Source: JBEHWX01 sp048498995
GTDB taxonomy: Bacteria > Bacteroidota > Ignavibacteria > OLB7
Length of the DNA: 44,076 nucleotides
Direction: 5' to 3'
Assembly: GCA_048498995.1 (NCBI GenBank)
Contig: JBEHWX010000047.1
Location: forward strand, 1 to 44,076
Within the stretch, counting starts at the first letter, position 1, and every line of letters starts with the position of its first letter. The notes below the pieces were generated by a model that ran no database searches, was not told the DNA's origin, and worked only from the letters and a program-made list of their open reading frames with translations. Of this stretch, positions 8,578-16,252 are shown piece after piece. Both the position numbers and the translations under genes were made by a program.

Positions 8578-10125
8578 TCAATCTTCGATGATGTGAGTGA
8601 GGTGGCCGGCGCGATCGCGTCCGGCGGCACGATCGGCGACGCGCTGGTTGGCGCGGCGAACGGCCTCCAGCGCGGCCCGTGCCTTCCGCTCGGACTCGAG
8701 GTATTCCAGCTCCGGCACCGAGTCGTGCACGATGCCGGCGCCGGCCTGCATGTGCGCGGTGCCGTCGACCACGACGATGGTCCGGATGGCGATGTTCAGC
8801 TCGGCGCGACGATCGAGGCCGATCCAGCCGATCGATCCGGTGTAGATGCCGCGGCGATGCGGCTCGAGCTCCTCGATGATCTCCATCGAGCGCACTTTCG
8901 GGGCGCCGGTGATGGTCCCTCCGGGGAAGCATGCAACGATCGCGTCGAACAGATCTCTCCCCTCGGCCAGCCGCCCCCGCACGTTCGAGACGATATGGAT
9001 CACGTGCGAGTACCGCTCGATCGCCATGAACTCGTTCACGTCCACGCTTCCGTAGGCGGCCACGCGCCCTATGTCGTTCCGCTCCAGGTCCACGAGCATC
9101 AGATGCTCGGCGCGCTCCTTCTCGTTGTCGATCAGCTCGCCGGCGTTCCGGAGATCCTCCTCCTCGTCGGCGCCGCGAGGGCGCGTACCGGCGATCGGCC
9201 GGGTCTCGATCAGCGCCTCGTTCACCTTCAGCAGCAGCTCGGGAGAGGCGCTGACGATCGCCAGCTCCGGCAGCGCGAAGTAGCTCATGTACGGCGAGGG
9301 GTTGATCTCGCGGAGAATCTCGTAGAGCTCGATCGGCGTCGCGTCGAGCCGCTGCGAGTACCTGACCGAAAGGTTCACCTGGAAGATGTCGCCGGCGCGG
9401 ATGTACTCCTTGGCGCGCCGGACCATCGCCGCGAACTCCTCCGGAGTCCTGTTGGCGCGCACCTCGGCGACGGCTTCACGCTCAGGCTCCCGCTCGTCCG
9501 CGGTCGCCGCGTCCACGGTCGCCGCGTCCACGGCCGGCGTCGGCTCGAACAGCCGCGCGCGCATGGCCTCCAGACGCTCGACGATCGCGGCGTGCTGCTC
9601 CGGAACGGGACGCTCGTCGAGCAGCGGCGCCGCGACCAGACGGACAACGCCCTCGACGTGGTCGATCTCGCAATAGGCATCGACGAAGAGGAAGTAGCTC
9701 TCCGGCAGAGGAACATCCTCCACCGCGAGGCTCGGCAGGCGCTCGATGAGGCGCGCGCAGTCGTAGGAGAAATAGCCGACGGCGCCGCCGGTAAAGTTGG
9801 CGAGACGCGCGTTGGGGATCGACGGCGTCCGCGCGACCTCGGCTCGGAGGAGCGCGAAGGGATCACCCTCCATCACCTCATCGCGATCTCCCTCGACGCG
9901 GCAGGTATGGCCATGGCTGCGCCAGACGCGGTAGGGCTCGGACGCGACGTAGGAGTAGCGGCCGGTCTTGCCGCTTTCGAGTATACAGGCGTAGGGGCCG
10001 CGGGAAAGGCGGCGATGGATCTCGATCGGGGTGAGATCGCCGAGGGGGAGCTCGAGTGTGACCGGGAAGCGATGACCGGGGCGGGCGTCGCGGAGGAAAT
10101 CCCCGAGATCAGGGAAGAGGTTCAT
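8578..10125 (-). CDS. pabB: Chorismate-utilising synthase (aminodeoxychorismate synthase or anthranilate synthase component I)
   Basis: A 515-residue member of the TrpE/PabB family, which converts chorismate to aminodeoxychorismate or anthranilate using ammonia from the partner amidotransferase. The N-terminal domain includes FTGGAVGYFSYDCAR. The catalytic domain carries GDIFQVNLSVRYSQ, SPELLLKV, ETRPIAGTRPRG, LMLVDLERNDIGR and FPGGTITGAPKVRSMEIIEELE. The PIAGT motif is the form typical of TrpE, whereas many PabBs have PIKGT with a catalytic Lys. The neighbours, however, are a PabA/TrpG and a PabC-like gene, with no trp genes near. The symbol is therefore provisional. The linker between the two halves contains a 15-bp in-frame duplication encoding VDAATVDAAT. 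The start at 10125 (MNLFPDLGDFLRDARPG) is the only in-frame ATG at the family N terminus. Confidence 0.82.
   Translation of the reverse strand: MNLFPDLGDFLRDARPGHRFPVTLELPLGDLTPIEIHRRLSRGPYACILESGKTGRYSYVASEPYRVWRSHGHTCRVEGDRDEVMEGDPFALLRAEVARTPSIPNARLANFTGGAVGYFSYDCARLIERLPSLAVEDVPLPESYFLFVDAYCEIDHVEGVVRLVAAPLLDERPVPEQHAAIVERLEAMRARLFEPTPAVDAATVDAATADEREPEREAVAEVRANRTPEEFAAMVRRAKEYIRAGDIFQVNLSVRYSQRLDATPIELYEILREINPSPYMSYFALPELAIVSASPELLLKVNEALIETRPIAGTRPRGADEEEDLRNAGELIDNEKERAEHLMLVDLERNDIGRVAAYGSVDVNEFMAIERYSHVIHIVSNVRGRLAEGRDLFDAIVACFPGGTITGAPKVRSMEIIEELEPHRRGIYTGSIGWIGLDRRAELNIAIRTIVVVDGTAHMQAGAGIVHDSVPELEYLESERKARAALEAVRRANQRVADRAAGRDRAGHLTHIIED
9508..9537. repeat. 15-bp in-frame duplication in the pabB linker
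   Basis: Two adjacent copies of a 15-bp unit (GGTCGCCGCGTCCAC) encode the repeated VDAAT pentapeptide in the interdomain linker. A degenerate third copy follows. Confidence 0.8.
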
Positions 10126-10243
10126 GCCTAGAGAGATGCTCGGAACGGAAAGGACCGGCGCGGATGCGGCGGTCCGGAACGAGATGCGGACGGCTGTGCC
10201 CGGAGGACGGGCCTCGACGCGGAATCGCGTCAGCGAGCGCGCT

Positions 10244-10837
10244 TCAACGTGGGGCGCGGGATCGTGGCGCGCCGGATCGAGGAGCACCGGGCCTGGGCGT
10301 GTCGGATTTCCGGGCGGCCAGGAACGGATAGGGATTCACGGCCCCTCCGGCGGGCCGGTAGATGCCGTAATGCAGATGCGTCGGGGTTTTCGCGGCGTTC
10401 CCGGAATTTCCGACGTAGCCGACCACCGTGCCGCTGTCGATCCAGTCGCCGGCCTCAAGATGCCCAAATTTTTCGAGGTGGGCGTAATAGTGATGATAGC
10501 CGCCGGGTCCGGTCACCACCACCACGCGGCCGCCGAGCGCATCCCACCCCACTTTTTCGACGAGCCCCTCGGAGACGCTACGGATCGGCCTGTTGCGCGA
10601 GGCGAAGATATCGATCCCCTCGTGCCGGCGTCCCCCGCTCCGGGCGGCGCCCCAGGTATCGGAGAGAGAACGGCGAGCCACCCCTTCCACCGGCACCGGA
10701 AGGTGTGTCGGCGCATCCATCGACAGCAGGCGGAGGTAGGACGGCAGATGACGGATCGGCGGATAGACGCGGCCGAGCAGATAGATGAAGAGGATGGTGA
10801 CGAGGAGGATGGCGATGATGCGGGGGGTGCGGCGCAT
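10244..10837 (-). CDS. Membrane-anchored M23 (LytM-type) metallopeptidase
   Basis: A 197-residue protein with one N-terminal membrane segment (IIAILLVTILFIYLLG, about residues 7-22) and an external M23 domain. The zinc ligands are intact: HEGID (about residues 72-76), HHYYAHL and THLHYG. M23 enzymes cleave peptide bridges in peptidoglycan or act as activators when degenerate; with all ligands present, this one is probably active. The C terminus ends in a proline-rich repeat (GAPRSGAPRSRAPR) encoded by near-identical 15-bp units, which looks like a minisatellite extension of the reading frame. It lies 52 bp downstream of the PspC gene, separated by a strong hairpin. Confidence 0.88.
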   Translation of the reverse strand: MRRTPRIIAILLVTILFIYLLGRVYPPIRHLPSYLRLLSMDAPTHLPVPVEGVARRSLSDTWGAARSGGRRHEGIDIFASRNRPIRSVSEGLVEKVGWDALGGRVVVVTGPGGYHHYYAHLEKFGHLEAGDWIDSGTVVGYVGNSGNAAKTPTHLHYGIYRPAGGAVNPYPFLAARKSDTPRPGAPRSGAPRSRAPR

Positions 10838-10847
10838 GGGATCGGGG

Positions 10848-10882
10848 TCTCGCCGGCCGGCCTCCCGGGCCGGCCGGCGAGA
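10848..10882. terminator. 15-bp perfect GC-rich hairpin
   Basis: A perfect 15-bp inverted repeat with a five-base loop (TCCCG) lies just past the stop of the PspC-domain gene. There is no T tract on either side, so it is not a textbook intrinsic terminator. It may terminate, stabilise a 3' end or block decay between the two same-strand genes. Confidence 0.6.
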
Positions 10883-10889
10883 GCGAATG

Positions 10890-11483
10890 CTATATGATGA
10901 TCACTTCCCGCTCATGCGGGACCAGGAACGCGTAGAGAAAGTATGCGACCACACTGATCGGCGCGGCCGCGATCATCACGACCGCGCCGATGATCCGCAG
11001 CAACGTCGGATCGATGCCGAAGGAATCGGCAAGTCCACCGAAGACTCCCATCACCTTCCGGTCGTCGCGCGAGCGGTAGAACCGCGAGGTCAGCCCGCTC
11101 AGCCGCTCGTTGAAATCGTCTCCGTCACGTCCTCTGAAGTAGAAGTAGGCGCCGACGAGGGTGCCGGCCACCATGGCTCCGATCCAGTATTCGCCGTCGA
11201 ACTGGTCGACGATCAGGCTGGCGCAGATGATGATGCCGAGCAGCTTCAGCAGCAGCGGGAGCACGCTCCGGCGCGGGCCGATATAGATGTGGAGATCGGG
11301 ATCGGCGGGGATCAGGAACCAGAGTAGGAAGTAGAGAGGAATGCCGAACCCGCCGAGAACGAGGAGGCCGACGAACGCAATGCGGATCAGGAGCGGATCG
11401 AAGCCGTAGGCATCGGCGATTCCGGCGGCGACACCGCCGAGTATCTTCTGATCGGTGGAGCGGTAGATCTTGGAAAAGCGCAT
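10890..11483 (-). CDS. Tandem PspC-domain membrane protein
   Basis: A 197-residue membrane protein with two PspC domains. The first (about residues 5-57) reads YRSTDQKILGGVAAGIADAYG and is followed by paired hydrophobic helices. The second (about residues 141-192) reads YRSRDDRKVMGVFGGLADSFG and is again followed by two helices. Two further hydrophobic stretches lie between them. PspC was first described in the phage-shock envelope-stress response; most stand-alone homologues are uncharacterised. Single-domain PspC proteins are commoner, so the duplication is notable. The reading frame extends to 11624, but ATG 11483 starts directly at the first domain. No psp genes are nearby. Confidence 0.85.
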   Translation of the reverse strand: MRFSKIYRSTDQKILGGVAAGIADAYGFDPLLIRIAFVGLLVLGGFGIPLYFLLWFLIPADPDLHIYIGPRRSVLPLLLKLLGIIICASLIVDQFDGEYWIGAMVAGTLVGAYFYFRGRDGDDFNERLSGLTSRFYRSRDDRKVMGVFGGLADSFGIDPTLLRIIGAVVMIAAAPISVVAYFLYAFLVPHEREVIII

Positions 11484-11630
11484 GATGTTCGAGCCCCTGC
11501 TGCCTGAGATGAAGTTCGGATGACAGGCTGGCCCTACGGCGGGCTCCGGCCGGAGGTTGCAGCCGCTCACATGCTTCATCGAAACTCGCCCGGGAGATTT
11601 CCTGGCAAACGGCGGGGAGACCACCGGCAG

Positions 11631-11644
11631 GGGGACTACTCCCC
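11631..11644. terminator. Short hairpin overlapping the 5-FCL stop codon
   Basis: GGGGACTACTCCCC: on the coding strand, GGGGA-GTAG-TCCCC, with the TAG stop in the loop. An identical 14-mer overlaps the stop of der at 17687-17700. Confidence 0.45.
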
Positions 11645-12214
11645 GCCGATCACGCGACGCTCGGTGTAGATCGCGTCCAAGGGGACATCGAGATCATCGA
11701 CCGGCAGCTCCGGCACGATCTGGACGTCGAAGGCGACGCCGATCGCCGGACGGGGATTGCCGATCAGAAACTGGTCGTAGTATCCCTTGCCGTAGCCGAG
11801 TCGGTTGCATCCCTCGTCGCCGGCGACCATCGGCACGATCACGAGATCGCAGATATTCATGTCGAACTCCTCGGCATCGATCGGCTCGAGTATGCCGAGG
11901 CCGGCGGCCTGAAACTTCGTGGCCGGCGTGATGCTGAACTGCCGGGTGCCGCCGTCGGCCATCACCCGCATCATCCCCACCTCCTTGCCGAGCTTCCAGG
12001 CGACCTCGATCAGCTCCCGGATATCGACCTCCGAGCCGATCGGCAGGTAGACGTGAATGCCCCGCGCGTCGAGGAAGAGCTCATCCTCCACCACCCAGTA
12101 GCAGATCCTGGAGCTGGCCCTGGCACGCTCCTCGACGGTCATGGCGTTGCGCCGCTCGAGTGCCTCCTTCCGCATCTCCATCTTCAGTCGTGTCTGGATC
12201 GTGCTCTTGCTCAT
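11636..12214 (-). CDS. 5-formyltetrahydrofolate cyclo-ligase
   Basis: A 192-residue enzyme of the 5-FTHF cyclo-ligase (YgfA/MTHFS) family, which uses ATP to convert 5-formyl-THF to 5,10-methenyl-THF. The N-terminal KMEMRKEALERRNAMTVEERARAS helix and the signature NRLGYGKGYYDQFL (about residues 138-151) are diagnostic. The C-terminal PVDDLDVPLDAIYTE also matches the family. Length is normal. It belongs with the folate theme of the window (the PABA trio and ThyX), although it is not adjacent to them. The upstream RmlD-like gene ends 61 bp before its start on the same strand. Confidence 0.92.
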   Translation of the reverse strand: MSKSTIQTRLKMEMRKEALERRNAMTVEERARASSRICYWVVEDELFLDARGIHVYLPIGSEVDIRELIEVAWKLGKEVGMMRVMADGGTRQFSITPATKFQAAGLGILEPIDAEEFDMNICDLVIVPMVAGDEGCNRLGYGKGYYDQFLIGNPRPAIGVAFDVQIVPELPVDDLDVPLDAIYTERRVIGGE

Positions 12215-12275
12215 GACTCTCCACAGTGCTCCCGCGCTCTTCTCGCGCTCGTTGACCTGACGTTACCTGGCTCCC

Positions 12276-13196
12276 TCAAGAAACCTGCCCGAATCGATCC
12301 GGGCGACGCTCGGCGATCATGATCGCGAACGAATCGGCCAGCGGCGTCGGACGCCAGCCGAGGGCGCGGAGCCTGCCGCCGTCGACGGCAATGGTGCTGG
12401 AGCCCCCAACGTAGCCCGGAAGATCCACGGCCCGCATCGTATCGCAGAGCGATGGATCGACGCCGACGGCCGCGGCATACCGGAGCGCGAACTCGGCGCG
12501 GCTGATCGCCTCCTCCCCACCGCAGACGAAGAGCTCTCCCCAGGCTTCCTCCCGCGCCGCGACCACGTCGACGGCCGAGCAGAGATCGCGCACGAAGAGG
12601 AAGGAACGGATCTGATCGGTGAAGACCGGCGCGGCCTCCCCGGCCGCCCACTTCCGCTCCAGAAACTGCGAGAAGGAGTTGGAGCGGGGGGTCCCGTTGC
12701 CGAACATCAGGGTGGCGCGGATCACCGCGGAGCGGCCGCCGGCGGCGCGCACCTGCTCCTCGCCGAGGAGCTTGGTCAGCGAATAGCGTCCGGCGCCGGA
12801 GGGAGCGACCGGCGTTGTCTCATCGCAGCGCCCGGCATCGGGGGGATAGACGAGATCGGTCGAGATATAGACGAGAGGGATATCGAGAGCGGCGGCAGTG
12901 CGCGCCAGATGGGCGGTGGCGTCCACGTTGATCCGGTCGAGCTGAAGAGCATCGCCGTCGATCTGGGGACGCGCGAGGGCGGCGGCGTGAAGAATAAAGT
13001 CAGGCTGGAACCGTGCCACTACTTCATCGATCGCAAGGCTATCGGCAAGATCCAGCTCGACCGCCCGACAATCGTCCTGGTGCAAGTAGTGAGGAAGAGA
13101 ACGATACGTTCCGACGACGTCATGTCCACGTTCGGCGAAATAGCGCACCGCGTTCCAGCCGACAAAACCTGAAGCACCCGTGATGAGGATTCGCAT
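12276..13196 (-). CDS. RmlD-like NAD(P)-dependent sugar-nucleotide reductase (SDR)
   Basis: A 306-residue extended short-chain dehydrogenase close to dTDP-4-dehydrorhamnose reductase (RmlD). The NAD(P)-binding GASGFVGWNA is at residues 7-16. The active site has the usual Thr/Tyr/Lys set, with YISTDLVYPP (Thr) and GRYSLTKLLGEE (YxxxK). The sequence FLFVRDLCSAVDVV fits the family's C-terminal substrate domain. It may make a deoxysugar precursor; a long RmlA-type nucleotidyltransferase sits 16 kb away but no rmlB or rmlC is visible. NADPH-binding regulatory proteins of the MAT2B type share this fold, so substrate and even catalysis are not proven. The ATG at 13196 begins at the Rossmann strand. 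Confidence 0.82.
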   Translation of the reverse strand: MRILITGASGFVGWNAVRYFAERGHDVVGTYRSLPHYLHQDDCRAVELDLADSLAIDEVVARFQPDFILHAAALARPQIDGDALQLDRINVDATAHLARTAAALDIPLVYISTDLVYPPDAGRCDETTPVAPSGAGRYSLTKLLGEEQVRAAGGRSAVIRATLMFGNGTPRSNSFSQFLERKWAAGEAAPVFTDQIRSFLFVRDLCSAVDVVAAREEAWGELFVCGGEEAISRAEFALRYAAAVGVDPSLCDTMRAVDLPGYVGGSSTIAVDGGRLRALGWRPTPLADSFAIMIAERRPDRFGQVS

Positions 13197-13476
13197 ATCG
13201 TCTCATGATCGATCACCGCATCACATCTCTAGCGACGCGGGAGGAGCAGCGGATATTGCCGACACCTTCTCCTGAATCCGCGAGCCGTTTCCGCGTCGGC
13301 GCCGAACGAATCTTCCTTTCGTTGCCGGCCCCCGGCATGCCCGTTCCGGCGTCCGATCCGACGGCACCGCGAAGATCGTGCTTCCGGGTGCGACGCCAAA
13401 GCAAAGAAAACGTCCGACACCGCCTCCATGACGTGCCGCGTCGGAGGCATCGTTCAACTCAGCGCGAGCGGACGCT

Positions 13477-15981
13477 CTACGCCTCCGCCACATCCGAACC
13501 GAGTCTGCTGGACTGCGCGTCGATTCCGGGAGCGTCCACGCCTGGAACATCCATGCCGGGAACCTCCCCGCCAGACAGATCCATGCCAGGCATCTCCGCG
13601 CCGGCATCCACGCTCCGGAGCAGGCCGGGCTCATCGGCACCGATCGTGCCGACATCGATCATTTCGGCGCTGCTCGCCTCGATGCCGCTCGATTCGATGC
13701 CGCTCGATTCGATGGTCACCTTGTGCTCACCACCGTTGACGGGGCCACGGGACCGCTCCTCGGGCACGCCGTACATCACCCCGCTCAGCTTCGTCGGACG
13801 GCCATCGGCGCCGACGCTCACGTACACCACCTCGCTGATCTTCACGATGCCCCCGTCGGCGGCCACGAGGCGATAGGTGGCGCGATGATCTACTCCGGAC
13901 TGCACCGAGCGTCGCCGCGTGGTAACCGACGCATCGCGGTCGTCGGGAAAGAGCCTCCGGGTCCAGAAATCGGGACGGAGCCATTCCTCGACATCGTACC
14001 CGAGAAGCTCGTCGGCATTGCCATCGACCGAGAGATAGTTGAAGGTCTCCGGGTCGGCCACCCAGGAGACGCCACCGATCACGTCGACCAGGTTGTGAAG
14101 CCGGCGCTCGGCATCCTGCGCGTCGTCGAGCAGGCGAAGCCGCTCCACGTCGATTCCCTTCCGGTCGTTGATATCCTTGAGGAAGATCGACAGACCATCG
14201 AGCGAGGGGTAGGCGTGGATGGCGAACCAGCCGCCGATCTGCTGAATGTTCACCTCGAAATCCACCGGCTGCTGATCGCGCAGCGCCGCGTGGTATTTCT
14301 GGTACATGTCGGTCCAGATCAGGTCCGGGAACTCCGCCCAGAGCACCATGCCGGTCAGATCGGCGCGCTCCTTCTGCATCGGCGCGAAGAGCTCCTGCGC
14401 CCGCCGGTTCGCGTAGGTGAAGCGCCAGTCGCGATCCAGTCCGATGAAGGCATCGCCGATGCTCTCCAGCAGCCGGTTCCGCTTCTCGTTGGAGCGACGG
14501 AGCGCATCCTCGGCGCGCTTCCGCTCGGTGATGTCGTGGAAGACGAGGATCGCGCCATGGACCTCTCCCCGCTCGTTCCGGATCGGCGCGGCGGTGGTGT
14601 CGATCGGCGTCTCGCTGCCATCGCCGGCGATCAGCATCAGGCTTCGTCCGGAGGAGGTGCCGCTGGTTCCCTTGAGCACCGCGTCGACCGGGTTCTCGGT
14701 CGCGCGCCCGGTGCCGTATTCGACGATGCTGAAGATCTCGCCGATCGGCCGGCCGATCGCGTCGTCGGAGGAGGAGCCGATGAGCCGCTCGGCGATCCTG
14801 TTGAGGAAGGTGACCGTCCCCCGGAGGTCGGTGGCGATCACCGCGTCGCCGATGCTGGCGAGCGTGGTATGGAACCACTCGCGCTGGGCGCGGAGCTCCT
14901 GTTCCTGCCGTTTCTGCTCGGAGATATCGTGGAAGGCGAGGATCGCGCCGCTGATGATGCCGTTGGAGAGGATCGGCGCCGAGGTATAGGCCACCGGCAG
15001 CATCGTCCCGTTCTTCTTGATGAACACGTCGTCATCGGCGCGATAGGCATCGCCGAACCGGGTCACGCGCAGCAGCGGGCACTCCTCGGCCGGGAAGGGA
15101 GATCCATCCGGGCGGAGGTAGTGAATCACCTCATGGATCGTCTTGCCGTTGAGCTCGCGCTGCTTCCAGCCGAGCAGCTGCTCGGCGGCGGGGTTCATGT
15201 AGGTGAGCTTCCCCTCGCGATCGAGCGCGTAGATCGCCTCGCCGATGCTGGTCATCATGGCGTTGGTGAAATCGAGTCGCTCCCGGAGGGCGGTCTCGGC
15301 AAGCTTCGCGCGCTTGTAGAGATTCGAGTTGTCGATCGCCATCGCGGCGCGACAGGCCAGATCCTGGGCGACGTGCAGATCATCCTCGTTGAAGATCCTC
15401 CCCGACTCGGCCGAGACCATGCTGAGCACGCCGAGGGTGCGCCCGCGCGCGCTCAATGGGACCGACATCGCCGAGCGGAGCCCGAGCCCGCGGATGATCT
15501 CAAGATGCTCGGCGTCGATCGCCGAGGCCAGCAGCATCTCCTCGGGGATCTCGCGATAGTACTCGCTGGCGCCTGTGCGGGCCACGTGGTAGATCCCGGT
15601 CGGGGCGGAGGTATCGGTCGGGTAGCGCTTCTCCAGCTCGTAGGCCAGATCGATCTTCGCCGGGTCGATGTGGGTCACCACGAGCCGCTCGAGCCGGCTC
15701 GGATCATCGCAGTATTCACCGGCGCAGATATCGATGGCGCACCAGTCGGCGATATGAGGCACGGCCAGACGGGCGACGTTGGTCAGCGTGGTCTTGAAGT
15801 CGAGTGAGCTGGCGAGCACCTCGCTCACCTTTTCGAGAAATTCGAAGCGGCGCCGGAGAAGCTCGATCTCCGCCTGGCTCGTGACACGGTCCGTCGCGTG
15901 GCCCGCCGGAGCGCTCGTACTACGCCCGGCCATGTTCGGATCGGACATGGACTGCCCGCGATCCGCTGGTTCCTGATTCAT
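13477..15981 (-). CDS. GAF and multi-PAS sensory protein without an output domain
   Basis: An 834-residue soluble sensory protein. A GAF domain (about residues 40-210) is followed by four PAS domains (roughly 230-350, 355-480, 485-600 and 615-735), several ending in the PAC-type FHDISEQKRQEQEL and FHDITERKRAEDAL motifs. No histidine kinase, GGDEF, EAL, HTH or PP2C domain follows. Instead the last 90 residues are low-complexity and repeat-built, with IESSGIESSGIE and PGMDVPGVDAPGID. Other minus-strand frames downstream encode nothing kinase-like, so a simple frameshift does not explain the missing output. The ATG at 15981 has a good GGAG five bases upstream and is preferred over 16029. It may act through a partner protein or be a decayed kinase. 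No membrane segments are seen. Confidence 0.85.
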   Translation of the reverse strand: MNQEPADRGQSMSDPNMAGRSTSAPAGHATDRVTSQAEIELLRRRFEFLEKVSEVLASSLDFKTTLTNVARLAVPHIADWCAIDICAGEYCDDPSRLERLVVTHIDPAKIDLAYELEKRYPTDTSAPTGIYHVARTGASEYYREIPEEMLLASAIDAEHLEIIRGLGLRSAMSVPLSARGRTLGVLSMVSAESGRIFNEDDLHVAQDLACRAAMAIDNSNLYKRAKLAETALRERLDFTNAMMTSIGEAIYALDREGKLTYMNPAAEQLLGWKQRELNGKTIHEVIHYLRPDGSPFPAEECPLLRVTRFGDAYRADDDVFIKKNGTMLPVAYTSAPILSNGIISGAILAFHDISEQKRQEQELRAQREWFHTTLASIGDAVIATDLRGTVTFLNRIAERLIGSSSDDAIGRPIGEIFSIVEYGTGRATENPVDAVLKGTSGTSSGRSLMLIAGDGSETPIDTTAAPIRNERGEVHGAILVFHDITERKRAEDALRRSNEKRNRLLESIGDAFIGLDRDWRFTYANRRAQELFAPMQKERADLTGMVLWAEFPDLIWTDMYQKYHAALRDQQPVDFEVNIQQIGGWFAIHAYPSLDGLSIFLKDINDRKGIDVERLRLLDDAQDAERRLHNLVDVIGGVSWVADPETFNYLSVDGNADELLGYDVEEWLRPDFWTRRLFPDDRDASVTTRRRSVQSGVDHRATYRLVAADGGIVKISEVVYVSVGADGRPTKLSGVMYGVPEERSRGPVNGGEHKVTIESSGIESSGIEASSAEMIDVGTIGADEPGLLRSVDAGAEMPGMDLSGGEVPGMDVPGVDAPGIDAQSSRLGSDVAEA
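13686..13715. repeat. 15-bp tandem repeat in the PAS-protein tail
   Basis: Adjacent near-identical 15-bp copies (GATGCCGCTCGATTC) encode the repeated IESSG pentapeptide of the C-terminal tail. A degenerate copy lies just before it. Confidence 0.8.
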
Positions 15982-16191
15982 GATTGCTCCGCAACTGAGG
16001 AGTGGAGAGGTCCGGCTTTCAATAAGCAAATTTCGAGCCAGGAAAAACGCTTTCAGATTCGAACTATCGAAACGAGATCGAGCGGCGGATGGGGTCGAGG
16101 CCGTGCATGTCGAAATGCGCCCAATCGGACGGATTTGGGAGGTCGGCGGCGCCGGGGAGCGGTGGAATGATGTCGGACGCCCCGGAAACGC

Positions 16192-16229
16192 GCGAAGGGC
16201 ATGAGAGCCGAGGCTCGCATGCCCTTCGC
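16192..16229 (-). terminator. Terminator hairpin downstream of the M20 peptidase
   Basis: A long inverted repeat: 12-bp outer stem (GCGAAGGGCATG / CATGCCCTTCGC), one mismatch, then a 5-bp inner stem (GAGCC / GGCTC) and a two-base loop. It begins 24 bp beyond the M20 stop. On the minus strand a short TTT follows. Confidence 0.65.
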
Positions 16230-16252
16230 AGTGTCCACTTCAAACCGAAGAT

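Noticed and set aside
10126..10287. Upstream extension of the pabB frame
   Set aside because: Residues before ATG 10125 are low-complexity and lie outside the family N terminus.
13221..13655. Frameshifted histidine kinase fragment after the PAS gene
   Set aside because: Translations of the other minus-strand frames show no H-box, N-box or G-box motif.
13723..15807. Very long plus-strand open frame opposite the PAS gene (similar ones opposite nuoF, mltD, typA, bshA and thyX)
   Set aside because: Antisense shadows of high-GC genes: His/Arg/Asp/Val-rich translations with no family motifs, while the opposite strand encodes clear families.
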